64,000 bases of DNA from Prevotella sp. (GCA_017476785.1 JAFUZD010000104.1:1-64000), one strand, 5' to 3'. Positions 41,439 to 49,266 are shown, counted from the stretch's first letter. A program made the numbers and translations. The notes: generated by a model from the sequence alone, not told the origin.

Positions 41439-42608
41439 TCATTTCTCCAGCAGCCTGTAGAACGTCGGCTCGAAGTCCTTCGGCAGCAGCTCGGGATGGA
41501 ACGCAAAGACCAAGTCCTCGAGCAACTGCTCTGGATGCACCGGCGACTGCTCGTAATAGGGCGTCTGCTTCATATTGCAGTAGATGACCTTCCGCTCACG
41601 GAACGCCTTAAAGTCGGCATTGCGCGGCTCACTGGCACGCAGCGCCTCATAGCTGAAGTCGCCCGGATAGCTGTTCAAGATGCGCCAGAAGTCGGCATTG
41701 GCTGCAATGGCGTACAGCCGTTCAAAGTCCATCGGGATGCCGCCCGTCTCCTCGTTGTCGCTGAGCACGTAGTCGGCTCCTGCATCGCGGAACAGCTGTG
41801 CCAAGTGGTTGCGCCCGCCTACGGCAAACCAGTTGCCGCCGTGCATCTCGCCACTGAAGACCGTCGGCCGCTGCGCCACGCTGGCAGCCAGTGCCTTCAC
41901 CTCGGCATAGCGCGCAGCCACCGCATCGAAGAAGGCATTAGCCTCGCGCTCACGGCCAATGAACATCGCAATGAACTTCACCCATTCGGCCTGTCCCAGC
42001 GGTGTCATCTCCTTATAGCCCAGATGGGGCACGAGCGTGATGCCCGTCTCCTTAATGGCCTCATAGCCGCCGCGCTTGAACGGCGAGATGAAGATGACAT
42101 CGGGAGCCGCAGCCATAATCACCTCGGCGTCGAAGTTGCCCTCCATTCCTATCTGACTGATACGGCCGTCCTTGATGCGCGCTTTGATGTCGCGGTTCTG
42201 CAAATGGCGCGTGCTGGTGATGCCCGACACGAAGTCGAGCGCACCGAGCGCGATGAAGTTTGAGAGCTGCAGCGTCGTCATCGCAATACTGCGCCTGATG
42301 GGCACCTCTATCGGCGTGTAGCCCTCGGGCAGCTGCCCGTACTTCTGCCCGCGCGGCACCAGCGCAAAGCGATAGGTCTTCGACTTCTCACCCTTCTGCG
42401 GATCGCTGACGGTGACCAGCCGCAACCCGTCGTCGGCATACTCCACGCTGAAGCCCTCGGCATACTGCGGTGCGATGCGTGCGGCCGAGTCGTCGACGGC
42501 TATACTGTCGCGGTCGGCGGCGGCCGCCGTGCGCTGCTGTGCTCCCCGGCATCCCGCCAGCACGGCGGCAACAGTGCAGAGCACCGCCAAAAGCATATTC
42601 TTTCTCAT
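41439..42608 (-). CDS. btuF: ABC solute-binding lipoprotein, BtuF-like
   Basis: A 389-residue lipoprotein (signal ends AAVLAGC). The fold is that of helical-backbone siderophore/cobalamin binders: RSIAMTTLQLSNFIALGALDFVSGIT, EVIMAAAPDVIFISPF, LAQLFRDAGADYVL. It would deliver substrate from the periplasm to the permease and ATPase that follow within 20 bp. Substrate by context is a corrinoid; siderophore or haem cannot be excluded. No riboswitch is evident upstream. Confidence 0.85.
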   Translation of the reverse strand: MRKNMLLAVLCTVAAVLAGCRGAQQRTAAAADRDSIAVDDSAARIAPQYAEGFSVEYADDGLRLVTVSDPQKGEKSKTYRFALVPRGQKYGQLPEGYTPIEVPIRRSIAMTTLQLSNFIALGALDFVSGITSTRHLQNRDIKARIKDGRISQIGMEGNFDAEVIMAAAPDVIFISPFKRGGYEAIKETGITLVPHLGYKEMTPLGQAEWVKFIAMFIGREREANAFFDAVAARYAEVKALAASVAQRPTVFSGEMHGGNWFAVGGRNHLAQLFRDAGADYVLSDNEETGGIPMDFERLYAIAANADFWRILNSYPGDFSYEALRASEPRNADFKAFRERKVIYCNMKQTPYYEQSPVHPEQLLEDLVFAFHPELLPKDFEPTFYRLLEK

Positions 42609-42653
42609 TCTCTTACCGATTATTATTAATAGGCTACAAAATTACGAAAAGTC

Positions 42654-42819
42654 GAGTGAAATACAAAACGACTTGTTCGTTTTTTATTTCCGAGCCGCAG
42701 TAATTTCGCAACGCAGTCGCAAAGTGGCGGAAAGCGGAGTGAAATACCAAACATTTCGTTCGCTTTTTATTTCCAAGCCGCAGTCATTTCGCGGCGTAGT
42801 CGCAAAGTGGCGGAAAGCG
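42654..42819. repeat. 83-bp tandem duplication
   Basis: Copies 42654-42736 and 42737-42819 share GAGTGAAATAC, a TTTTTTATTTCC core, AGCCGCAGT and CGCAGTCGCAAAGTGGCGG-type ends. No gene is supported here. Between 42820 and 43010 there is a TACTTTTG box (42866-42873) and a 10-codon mini-frame (42918-42950, MKSKSKPDGS) that I do not count as a gene. Confidence 0.8.
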
Positions 42820-43010
42820 ACGCATTTTTTCATTAGGTATGCAGGATTTTCGCACACCCCCGCCCTACTTTTGTACGGTCATTCATTATTTAATTCACTC
42901 CAAAAGAAAGCAGAAAGATGAAAAGCAAGAGCAAACCCGACGGCTCCTAAGAAGAACGGTCCCGCCTAATATCCTTTTTGACAGAAGACAGCAACATTTT
43001 CGCCCGAAAG

Positions 43011-43042
43011 TTTTGTCAATTCCGAAAGATTTCATATCTTCG
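43011..43042 (+). promoter_or_regulatory. Promoter of structured RNA 2
   Basis: TTTTG (43011-43015) and the near-consensus TATCTTCG (43035-43042) are 19 bp apart, immediately upstream of structured RNA 2. Confidence 0.6.
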
Positions 43043-43049
43043 CCAACGG

Positions 43050-43288
43050 TATCGGCTCCGTGCCGCTATCGCAAGACATACTAAAAGCGAAGCACCGTGC
43101 TTCATTCTCACCTAACGGGAACCTGAGAACTCCTTGCCCGCTTACAACGCGGGCTGTAAAGTGAAAGTGGGGAATGTTGTACAGTTGTTTCCGCGCTATA
43201 CAGGCGCGGACTTCTGTCATATTCCATTTTCAAGGTTTCTCAGGACCTCCGTTAGAAGAATATTGACGCGAGTCTGCGCCTTTGTGTG
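43050..43288 (+). ncRNA. Structured RNA 2, branched long hairpin
   Basis: It carries CAAGACATA (43072-43080) and CTGCGCCTTT (43274-43283), the same boxes as RNA 1. Between them are GAAGCA/TGCTTC, then a long stem TAACGG/CCGTTA (43113/43249), CCTGAGAA/TTCTCAGG (43122/43237) and CCTTG/CAAGG (43132/43231). This stem closes over hairpins CCCGC/GCGGG (43137/43149) and TCCGCGC/GCGCGGA (43190/43204). The stems are long and well matched, so this is a real RNA fold. The first gene of the following cassette starts 46 nt later. Confidence 0.6.
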
Positions 43289-43334
43289 TAATAACGGAAT
43301 AACCAGAAACAAATAAAACTTAAATTTTTTGATT

Positions 43335-43988
43335 ATGAAATGTTTAAATTGCAATGCAGAAATAAGCGATAACGCTAAGTTCTGCCCTGAGTGTGGTTCA
43401 AAAGTTGAAAGAGTATCTCACTGCAGCCAATGCGGAACGGAACTGGCCAGCGGGGCCAAATTCTGTCCTGAATGCGGAACACCGGTCAATGCTGGTGCCT
43501 CAGTGCCTGCGAAACCTCAACAGGAGGACGAGACGGACAACTTCTTGCCTGTTTCTGGGGAAGAGTTAGACGAGTTGATAGGCAAAGAACATAAACTGAT
43601 CAGCATTGATTCCGTCTACCCAGAGGACGACCATATTGCCGACGTAGAACTGTATCCGTCCGACGATATTGCAGATAGTGGATTCGTCATCATAGGAAAG
43701 AAACGGGGAAACTCAACCATCTTCGCTGATTTCACTTATCGGGGAATTCGCGGCAGAGAAACGTTTAATGCAACGATAGCCATCGAGGTAACGGTCAAAA
43801 GCAATCTTGAAGTAGAAGTAAAAGAGTATAATTTCTTGAATACGGACGACGAAGAAGGAGAGAAGCAGTCGTCTGTTGATTGGGATAAGGTAGGCTCGTT
43901 TGCAAAAGGGGCAGCGTCTTTCTTGGGCGGCTTTGCCGCAGGAGCACTGGAAGGATTCTTAGAGAATCTTGACGATGATGATGATTAA
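43335..43988 (+). CDS. Double zinc-ribbon protein of unknown function
   Basis: A 217-residue protein. Two zinc ribbons open it: MKCLNCNAEISDNAKFCPECG (Cys 3, 6, 18, 21) and HCSQCGTELASGAKFCPECG. A middle beta-rich domain (FVIIGKKRGNSTIFADFTYRGIRG) and a C-terminal glycine/alanine helix (GSFAKGAASFLGGFAAGALEGFL) before an Asp tail follow. The ribbons suggest protein or nucleic-acid binding, and the C-terminal helix may insert into a membrane. The next gene has the same double ribbon. I recognise no named family. Confidence 0.65.
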   Translation: MKCLNCNAEISDNAKFCPECGSKVERVSHCSQCGTELASGAKFCPECGTPVNAGASVPAKPQQEDETDNFLPVSGEELDELIGKEHKLISIDSVYPEDDHIADVELYPSDDIADSGFVIIGKKRGNSTIFADFTYRGIRGRETFNATIAIEVTVKSNLEVEVKEYNFLNTDDEEGEKQSSVDWDKVGSFAKGAASFLGGFAAGALEGFLENLDDDDD

Positions 43989-44014
43989 TATGGAGGCATT
44001 GTAAACAGACAGAT

Positions 44015-44473
44015 ATGAAATGTACAAACTGTCATTCGGAAGTCAGCGAGTCTGTGAAGTTTTGTCCGGAATGTGGGGCGAAAATAAACAACATTAAATT
44101 CTGTTCCCAGTGTGGCACGAGACTGCAGCCCAACGCAAAATTTTGTCTGGAATGCGGAGCCCCCATAGAAGAAGGTGAACAAAAAGACACCCCAAGCCCT
44201 GCCCCAGAAGCAAGCGCAAAGGCCGACAAGAAGCCCACAACACAGGAACCCGAAGCCCCCTCGCCGGCTACAAATCCTGCAAAGGGAACGAATTATTACG
44301 ATTTGTTGCGTATCATCAATATCGTCGGTTCTGCCCTCGTTGTCTGGGGACTTGTCAGACTCCTCATTTCTGATTGGGCAATATGGCTACAATGGGTCAT
44401 AGGTATATGCGTGGGAATTGGCATTGTCGCATTCTTTGGCGACATCATTAATAAGAAAGAAGAAAAACGATGA
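44015..44473 (+). CDS. Double zinc-ribbon membrane protein
   Basis: A 152-residue protein with two zinc ribbons (CTNCHSEVSESVKFCPECG and CSQCGTRLQPNAKFCLECG), a Pro/Ala/Lys linker and two transmembrane segments (about 101-120 and 124-144). The ribbons would face the cytoplasm. It is 26 bp after the other zinc-ribbon gene and overlaps the next membrane gene by 4 bp. Confidence 0.65.
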   Translation: MKCTNCHSEVSESVKFCPECGAKINNIKFCSQCGTRLQPNAKFCLECGAPIEEGEQKDTPSPAPEASAKADKKPTTQEPEAPSPATNPAKGTNYYDLLRIINIVGSALVVWGLVRLLISDWAIWLQWVIGICVGIGIVAFFGDIINKKEEKR

Positions 44474-44832
44474 GAACTTTTCTTTGCTGGCTACTCGCCA
44501 AGATGACGACGCCGGCGGTGCTGGGTGTGCTGATGCTGTTCTGCATCTTTGATATGGTTTCTGAACAGAAGCTGGACATTGAAGAGGTGAAGCAGTGGGC
44601 TCTGATTGTAGTCCCCATAGACATTGTTCTTTCTGGCTGGGCCACCGTCTTTGCCTACAAGAACTTCAACGAGGTCATTTCCAGAAACAAACGCTGGCGG
44701 AACAGCAACGTTGAGAGATTCGATATGCGGATATGGTACTGCATTGCCGTTTTCGTCAAGTGCCTGTTGGCCATTCCTTTCATTGCCCTCGTGTTCGCAA
44801 CGCTCATCTATGTCGTACGGATATTATGCTGA
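44470..44832 (+). CDS. Small membrane protein of unknown function
   Basis: A 120-residue protein with three predicted membrane segments (VLGVLMLFCIFDMV; LIVVPIDIVLSGWATVFAY; CIAVFVKCLLAIPFIALVFATLIYVV). It overlaps both neighbours by a few bases, so it is coupled to the zinc-ribbon gene before it and the UDG-like gene after it. Confidence 0.6.
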   Translation: MRTFLCWLLAKMTTPAVLGVLMLFCIFDMVSEQKLDIEEVKQWALIVVPIDIVLSGWATVFAYKNFNEVISRNKRWRNSNVERFDMRIWYCIAVFVKCLLAIPFIALVFATLIYVVRILC

Positions 44833-45515
44833 CCGTCAACAGATTCTTCAAGCCCTTTGTCGGCACTGAGTACGATAAGGGCATTTGTGGGAAACGGATA
44901 CTGGTACTGGGAGCCAGTTTCTATTGCTCCCACTCACCAGAGAGCTCAAGCCCTTGCCGCTTCTTCGCAGAGTGTACCAGCCCTGAGCGGAAGGACTCGA
45001 GCAGGTTCGACAGCTGCTGCCCCTTCTATGAGGGGGCAGGGCTGCGGCTGTCGGAAGAGCCGAGCAATGCCATAGCAGAGAACTACCGGGCCTATCAGAA
45101 CTTCGGGCGGTTTATGGAGCAGTTTGTGGAAGAAGGCACCGAGGACGTATGGCAGCGGATGGCATTCACGGACTACGTGCAGTTCTTCCTGCCCACCATC
45201 GACACCAAGAAGGAATACCTGAGCCGGCGCGACTTCAATGCGTTCAACGAGACGCTGGTGGAATTGAAGCCACATATAGTAGTGGCGTGGGGAATGGCCA
45301 TCATTGAGGAGATAAGAGAGCGCAACCCCTACGTGACCGACTTCGAGAAACTGAAAGAAACGGAATGGTACGTCTGCCATCTGCAGGTGCCTCAAGTCCC
45401 GTCGGAGATTGCGCTCGTCTGCTGCTACCACCCCTCGTCGGTGAAGTATTGGTATAACGACATTGACACGCTGACAAAGTATATGAAAGAGGTATTGGGG
45501 CTCGGAAAGAACTGA
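44826..45515 (+). CDS. Possible uracil-DNA-glycosylase-fold protein
   Basis: A 229-residue protein. KRILVLGASFYC near the N-terminus and CCYHPSSVKYW near the C-terminus resemble the two active loops of the uracil-DNA glycosylase superfamily, and HIVVAWGMAIIEEI fits the strand between them. Several cysteines (SSPCRFFAECTSP, SCCPFY) could bind metal or an Fe-S cluster. The link to UDG is motif-level only. ATG at 44826 overlaps the preceding stop. Confidence 0.45.
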   Translation: MLTVNRFFKPFVGTEYDKGICGKRILVLGASFYCSHSPESSSPCRFFAECTSPERKDSSRFDSCCPFYEGAGLRLSEEPSNAIAENYRAYQNFGRFMEQFVEEGTEDVWQRMAFTDYVQFFLPTIDTKKEYLSRRDFNAFNETLVELKPHIVVAWGMAIIEEIRERNPYVTDFEKLKETEWYVCHLQVPQVPSEIALVCCYHPSSVKYWYNDIDTLTKYMKEVLGLGKN

Positions 45516-45547
45516 GCGTAAAGGTGAGTAATCACAGAATAAATCCG

Positions 45548-45555
45548 TATCTTTG
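45548..45555 (+). promoter_or_regulatory. -7 box (TATCTTTG) for the WYL regulator
   Basis: TATCTTTG ends 9 bp before the ATG, so the message would be nearly leaderless. No clear -33 is seen. Confidence 0.5.
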
Positions 45556-45564
45556 CACACGATT

Positions 45565-46476
45565 ATGAAGGATTATCTGCGACGTAACATCTGGATACTG
45601 TCCGAACTGTACCAGCACCCCAAGGGACTGACCTATAAGGAGTTTGCCGAGCGGTGGGAGCGCAGCAGCGTGAACATCCGCCAGACGACGCTGCCCAAAC
45701 GGACTTTTGCCGACTGCCTGCGGGCCATTGAGGAGGCTTTCGACATCAGCATATCCTCTGATGCCCGCAACGGCTACCGCTACTGCATCATAGACCGCGA
45801 CTGGCTGGAGAAAGACACGGTGAAAGACTGGCTCCTGTCGGCCTTTGCGATGAACGGGCTGCTGCAAGACGCCCGGGGACTGCGCGACCGCGTGATGTGC
45901 GAGGAGGCGCCGTCGGGAAACGCCTTCCTGACGGAACTGCTGGAAGCAATGAAAGAGAGCCGCATCGTGCAGCTGGTGTATAAGGACTACTACGATGAAT
46001 CCATACGGCAAGTGGAGCTCCAACCCTATATTGTGCGACTGTTCCGACAGCGGTGGTATGTGGTAGGCAAAGTCCGCGGGGCGGCTATCCAGCGGTTCTC
46101 GCTCGACAGGATAGTGCGGCTGGACATCACTGAACGGCAGTTCCAGCTGCCGCGCGACTTCTCTGCCAAAGCCTATTTCGAGGGAGCTTTCGGCATCATT
46201 GTCGAACCGGAGGAGTACGATGTGGAGACCATCCGGCTGAAAGCCTACGACGTCAACCACCGCCGCGAGTACCTGCGCTCCCTCCCGCTGCACCACTCAC
46301 AACGGGAGACGGAGCAGGCTCCCGACTACTCCGTCTTCGAGCTGCGGTTGGCCCCGACCTATGACTTCGTGCAAGCCATCTTGGCGATGGGGGACGAAGT
46401 GGAGGTGCTGGCTCCAGCATACGTCAGGCAGGAAATCAAGCGGCGCATCACGGAGATGCACCAGCACTATGCGTAA
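45565..46476 (+). CDS. WYL-domain transcriptional regulator
   Basis: A 303-residue regulator with an N-terminal winged helix (about 1-65), a WYL domain in the middle (QLVYKDYYDESIRQVELQPYIVRLFRQRWYVVGKV, then IQRFSLDRIVRLDIT) and a C-terminal WCX-like part. WYL proteins sense nucleotides or nucleic acids and often control defence loci. It has its own promoter box and lies 49 bp after the UDG-like gene. Whether it controls that cassette is inference. Confidence 0.85.
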   Translation: MKDYLRRNIWILSELYQHPKGLTYKEFAERWERSSVNIRQTTLPKRTFADCLRAIEEAFDISISSDARNGYRYCIIDRDWLEKDTVKDWLLSAFAMNGLLQDARGLRDRVMCEEAPSGNAFLTELLEAMKESRIVQLVYKDYYDESIRQVELQPYIVRLFRQRWYVVGKVRGAAIQRFSLDRIVRLDITERQFQLPRDFSAKAYFEGAFGIIVEPEEYDVETIRLKAYDVNHRREYLRSLPLHHSQRETEQAPDYSVFELRLAPTYDFVQAILAMGDEVEVLAPAYVRQEIKRRITEMHQHYA

Positions 46477-46523
46477 ACGCCCCCTACGGGCACCCTTCGC
46501 TCTCATTGCAGCCGCTCGCGTTT

Positions 46524-46611
46524 TGTTTCCGTGGCAAAAACAGTCTGTTTCTGTGACAAAAACAAGCTGTTTCCGCCACGAAAACAAGTTGTTTCTGCGC
46601 CACGAACAAAA
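46524..46611. repeat. Intergenic 22-bp tandem repeat, four copies
   Basis: TGTTTCCGTGGCAAAAACA-type units start at 46524, 46546, 46568 and 46590, exactly 22 bp apart. The rest of 46477-46683 shows no gene. Confidence 0.85.
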
Positions 46612-46659
46612 GGCGGCCGGCTGACAAAAGGCGGAAAAAACATTTTTTCGCCACGCAAA

Positions 46660-46691
46660 TTTGGCGCGTTCGGAAAAAATTCTTACCTTTG
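46660..46691 (+). promoter_or_regulatory. Promoter of greA
   Basis: TTTG (46660-46663), 20 bp spacer and TACCTTTG (46684-46691), a full Bacteroidetes promoter. The greA leader is about 140 nt. Confidence 0.7.
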
Positions 46692-46731
46692 CTGCGGATA
46701 ATAAAGAACAGAGACACGATAAAAATCGAGG

Positions 46732-46768
46732 ATTCCGACTGGGCGAAAAGTCGGGATTCTTTCTTTTT
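46732..46768 (+). terminator. Attenuator-like terminator in the greA leader
   Basis: ATTCCGACT pairs with AGTCGGGAT around an 8-nt loop, followed by TCTTTCTTTTT. It lies about 40 nt into the transcript and 70 nt before the greA start, so it can cut transcription early and release a short RNA. Confidence 0.75.
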
Positions 46769-46839
46769 AACGTGTCTGACAAAAGGTTCTGAGACGTCCG
46801 TCAACAAAAGAAAAACAACTAAAAAATAAGGAGAACAAT

Positions 46840-47307
46840 ATGGCTTATATGTCACAAGAAGGCTACGACAAACTGATAGCCGAACTGCAGCGACTGGAAG
46901 CAGTGGAGCGCCCGAAGGCTTCGGCGGCAATTGCCGAGGCACGCGATAAGGGCGACCTGAGTGAGAATTCGGAGTACGACGCCGCTAAGGAGGCACAGGC
47001 TCATCTGGAAGACAAAATCAACAAGCTGAAGCAGACTATCTCGGAGGCAAAGATTGTGGACACGTCGCGCCTGAGCACCGACCAAGTGCAGATTCTGACA
47101 AAGGTGGAGATGACCAACCTGACGACGAAGTCGAAGATGTCGTACACCATCGTCAGCGAGAACGAGGCCGACCTGCGCGCCGGAAAAATCTCTATCAAGA
47201 CCCCCATCGCACAGGGACTGCTGGGCAAGAAGGTGGGCGACGAGGTGGAGATTCAGATTCCCCGCGGCACCATCAAGCTGCGCATCGACAACATCAGCAT
47301 TGCATAA
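46840..47307 (+). CDS. greA: Transcription elongation factor GreA
   Basis: A 155-residue cleavage factor that rescues backtracked RNA polymerase. The N-terminal coiled coil has the acidic tip DKGDLSENSEYDAAKEAQAHLEDKI, and the C-terminal FKBP-like domain ends GDEVEIQIPRGTIKLRIDNI. The length is standard. A GGAGAAC site precedes the ATG. Its leader contains a terminator, and the HIT gene follows after 13 bp. Confidence 0.96.
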   Translation: MAYMSQEGYDKLIAELQRLEAVERPKASAAIAEARDKGDLSENSEYDAAKEAQAHLEDKINKLKQTISEAKIVDTSRLSTDQVQILTKVEMTNLTTKSKMSYTIVSENEADLRAGKISIKTPIAQGLLGKKVGDEVEIQIPRGTIKLRIDNISIA

Positions 47308-47320
47308 TCAAAAGGAGGCT

Positions 47321-47713
47321 ATGGATATATTCAGTAAGATTGCTGCCGGAGAGATTCCCAGCTACAAATGTGCAGAGAACGACGAGTTCTATGCTTTTCT
47401 CGACATCAACCCGCTGGTAGAGGGTCACACGCTGGTGATTCCCCGCCGCGAAGTGGACTATTATTTCGATATGGCAGACGACGAGCTGGGCCGCTATCAG
47501 GCATTCACCAAGCGCGTGGCAGCCGCCATCAAGCGCGCCTTCCCCTGCCGTAAGGTGGCTCAGGTGGTGCTGGGGCTCGAGGTGGCTCACGCCCACGTCC
47601 ATCTCATCCCGATGCAGAGCGAGGCCGATGCCGACTTCCGCCGCGAGAAGCTGAAGCTCGCTCCCGAGCAGTTCGAGGCCATTGCTGCCAAGATTCGCGA
47701 CTGCTTTGAATAA
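47321..47713 (+). CDS. HIT-family nucleotide hydrolase (HinT-like)
   Basis: A 130-residue histidine-triad protein. FSKIAAGEIPSYKCAENDEFYAFLDINP opens the fold. The triad region reads AHAHVHLIPM, giving the H-x-H-x-H of phosphoramidate/AMP hydrolases. An AAAGGAGG site supports the ATG at 47321. It is co-directional with greA, 13 bp downstream. Confidence 0.93.
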   Translation: MDIFSKIAAGEIPSYKCAENDEFYAFLDINPLVEGHTLVIPRREVDYYFDMADDELGRYQAFTKRVAAAIKRAFPCRKVAQVVLGLEVAHAHVHLIPMQSEADADFRREKLKLAPEQFEAIAAKIRDCFE

Positions 47714-47722
47714 AAAAGAAGC

Positions 47723-47809
47723 TCAGGAGTTACAAGAGTGCTGGAGTTCAGACGTATGTTCCAATTTACAGAACTAATGTCTGAACTCCAGCACTCCCGT
47801 AACTCCTGA
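47723..47809. repeat. Long imperfect inverted repeat between hinT and manC
   Basis: Two 31-nt arms (47723-47753 and 47779-47809; TCAGGAGTTAC...GGAGTTCAGAC and its near reverse complement) enclose a 25-nt loop. The arms are themselves built of GGAGTT/AACTCC pieces. It could be a bidirectional terminator or a small repeat element. Confidence 0.8.
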
Positions 47810-47816
47810 ACTCCCT

Positions 47817-47838
47817 CAAAAAGAGCTCCAGCTCTTTT
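47817..47838 (-). terminator. Terminator hairpin after manC
   Basis: AAAAGAGC-TGGA-GCTCTTTTT on the minus strand gives a compact hairpin with a T tail 7-28 bp after the manC stop. Confidence 0.7.
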
Positions 47839-47844
47839 ACCAAT

Positions 47845-48948
47845 CTAAACAAACTCCTCTCCGTACTTAATCTGCACCTCATTCACATACTTGCGCACGA
47901 GTGCCGACGAGTCGCCTTTCTTGCAGATAAGCAGCACGTTGTCCTTCTCTGCAATGATGTAGCCGTCGAGCCCATTGATGACCCCCAGCCGCCCGGGAGC
48001 CAGCTTGATGACGTTGCCGTGAGCCTCCTCAAGCATCACGGTCGAGTCAATCACCACATTGTCCGTCTCGCTCTTACGCATACACTCGTAGATGGCGTGC
48101 CACGTGCCGAGATCGGCCCAGCCGAAGTCGCAGCGCATCACGTACACATTGTCGCAGCGCTCAAGCACGCCCTGATCGATTGACATATTGGGATACGACG
48201 GGTAATTCTCGTTGACAAAGGCCATCTCCTGCTCAATGGTGTAGTCAGTGCGCGTGTTGTCGAAGCGATGGAGCACGTCGGGGAACAGCTGGCGGAAGCA
48301 GTCGTTCAGATAACGCGCATTGCTCAGGATAAGCCCCGTGTTCCAGAGGAACTCACCACTGTCCATAAACATCTGGGCAAACTCGCGCTCAGGCTTCTCC
48401 GTGAACGACTTGACCCTGTACACATCGGCCATCGTCGCGTCGGCATCGCCCTGCTGTATGTAGCCATAGCCCGGCTCCGGCCGCGTAGGCTTTACCCCCA
48501 TCGTCAGCAGGATGTCGTTCTGCCTGACGAAGTCGAAACCCTCAGTGATGTTGCTCACGAAAGCCTCCTCGTTGAGCACGAACTGGTCGCTCGGCGTGAC
48601 GATGACGTTGGCCTTCGGGTTACGCCGGCAGATACGCATATCGGCCCACGCCACGCTCGGTGCCGTGTTGCGGTTCACGGGCTCTATCATCAAGTTCTCC
48701 TCGTGCAGGTCGGGCAGCTGCTGGCGCACCAGCGGGGCATACTCCTTATTGGTGCAGACGATGATGTTCTCCATCGGCAGAATCCGCGCAAAGCGGTCTA
48801 CCGTCTGCTGCAGCTGCGTGCGCCCCGTACCGAAAAAGTCGACAAACTGCTTGGGATACTTGTCACGACTGCACGGCCACAGCCTGCGTCCCCGGCCTCC
48901 CGCCAGCACCACGCAATAGTTATCATTACTGACTGTCATCATTGGCAT
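47845..48948 (-). CDS. manC: Mannose-1-phosphate guanylyltransferase
   Basis: A 367-residue GDP-mannose pyrophosphorylase: nucleotide-binding VVLAGGRGRRLWPCSRDKYPKQF at the start, VTPSDQFVLNEEAF in the middle and FTEKPEREFA after it. It lacks the C-terminal phosphomannose isomerase domain of bifunctional enzymes. GDP-mannose feeds capsule, LPS and GDP-fucose. It stands alone, with a terminator hairpin behind it. The start may also be the second or third Met. Confidence 0.93.
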   Translation of the reverse strand: MPMMTVSNDNYCVVLAGGRGRRLWPCSRDKYPKQFVDFFGTGRTQLQQTVDRFARILPMENIIVCTNKEYAPLVRQQLPDLHEENLMIEPVNRNTAPSVAWADMRICRRNPKANVIVTPSDQFVLNEEAFVSNITEGFDFVRQNDILLTMGVKPTRPEPGYGYIQQGDADATMADVYRVKSFTEKPEREFAQMFMDSGEFLWNTGLILSNARYLNDCFRQLFPDVLHRFDNTRTDYTIEQEMAFVNENYPSYPNMSIDQGVLERCDNVYVMRCDFGWADLGTWHAIYECMRKSETDNVVIDSTVMLEEAHGNVIKLAPGRLGVINGLDGYIIAEKDNVLLICKKGDSSALVRKYVNEVQIKYGEEFV

Positions 48949-49046
48949 AGATTTAAAATTCGCCTACTAAGATACGAATTATCCCCGACACGGCAAAGGA
49001 TTTTAAGATTTTTAATCGAAAAATTTGCCAGTTCAGAAAATATATG

Positions 49047-49054
49047 TACCTTTG
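49047..49054 (+). promoter_or_regulatory. Promoter (TACCTTTG) of tRNA-Leu
   Basis: TTTG (49024-49027) and TACCTTTG are spaced by 19 bp upstream of the tRNA. Confidence 0.65.
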
Positions 49055-49107
49055 CAGCGCTTTACGGCAAGCAGCGGCAACCCCGTGCCGCCGCAAGCAT
49101 TGCAGCA

Positions 49108-49189
49108 GCCCAGATGGCGGAATCGGTAGACGCGCTGGTCTCAAACACCAGTGGGGCAACCCGTGCCGGTTCGACCCCGGCTCTGGGTA
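49108..49189 (+). tRNA. tRNA-Leu (CAA anticodon)
   Basis: Acceptor arms GCCCAGA and TCTGGGT pair (ending G-U). The anticodon stem CTGGT/ACCAG encloses CTCAAAC, giving anticodon CAA. A long variable arm (GGGGCAACCC) is typical of class II tRNAs, and the T arm is GCCGG-TTCGACC-CCGGC. The 3' CCA is not encoded. Confidence 0.94.
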
Positions 49190-49219
49190 CTCTTTGAGCA
49201 TAGACACAAGCTCTCAATG

Positions 49220-49256
49220 CACCCTGTAAGTCAGACGCTTACAGGGTGTTTCTTTT
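49220..49256 (+). terminator. Intrinsic terminator of tRNA-Leu
   Basis: CACCCTGTAAG and CTTACAGGGTG form an 11-bp stem with a 7-nt loop, followed by TTTCTTTT. Confidence 0.9.
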
Positions 49257-49266
49257 AATGCTGGCG

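Noticed and set aside
42918..42950. A 10-codon mini-gene before structured RNA 2
   Set aside because: It is too short to support and has only a weak ribosome site.
8214..46611. CRISPR arrays at the 21-22-bp repeats
   Set aside because: Units are directly tandem, without unique spacers, and no cas genes are present.
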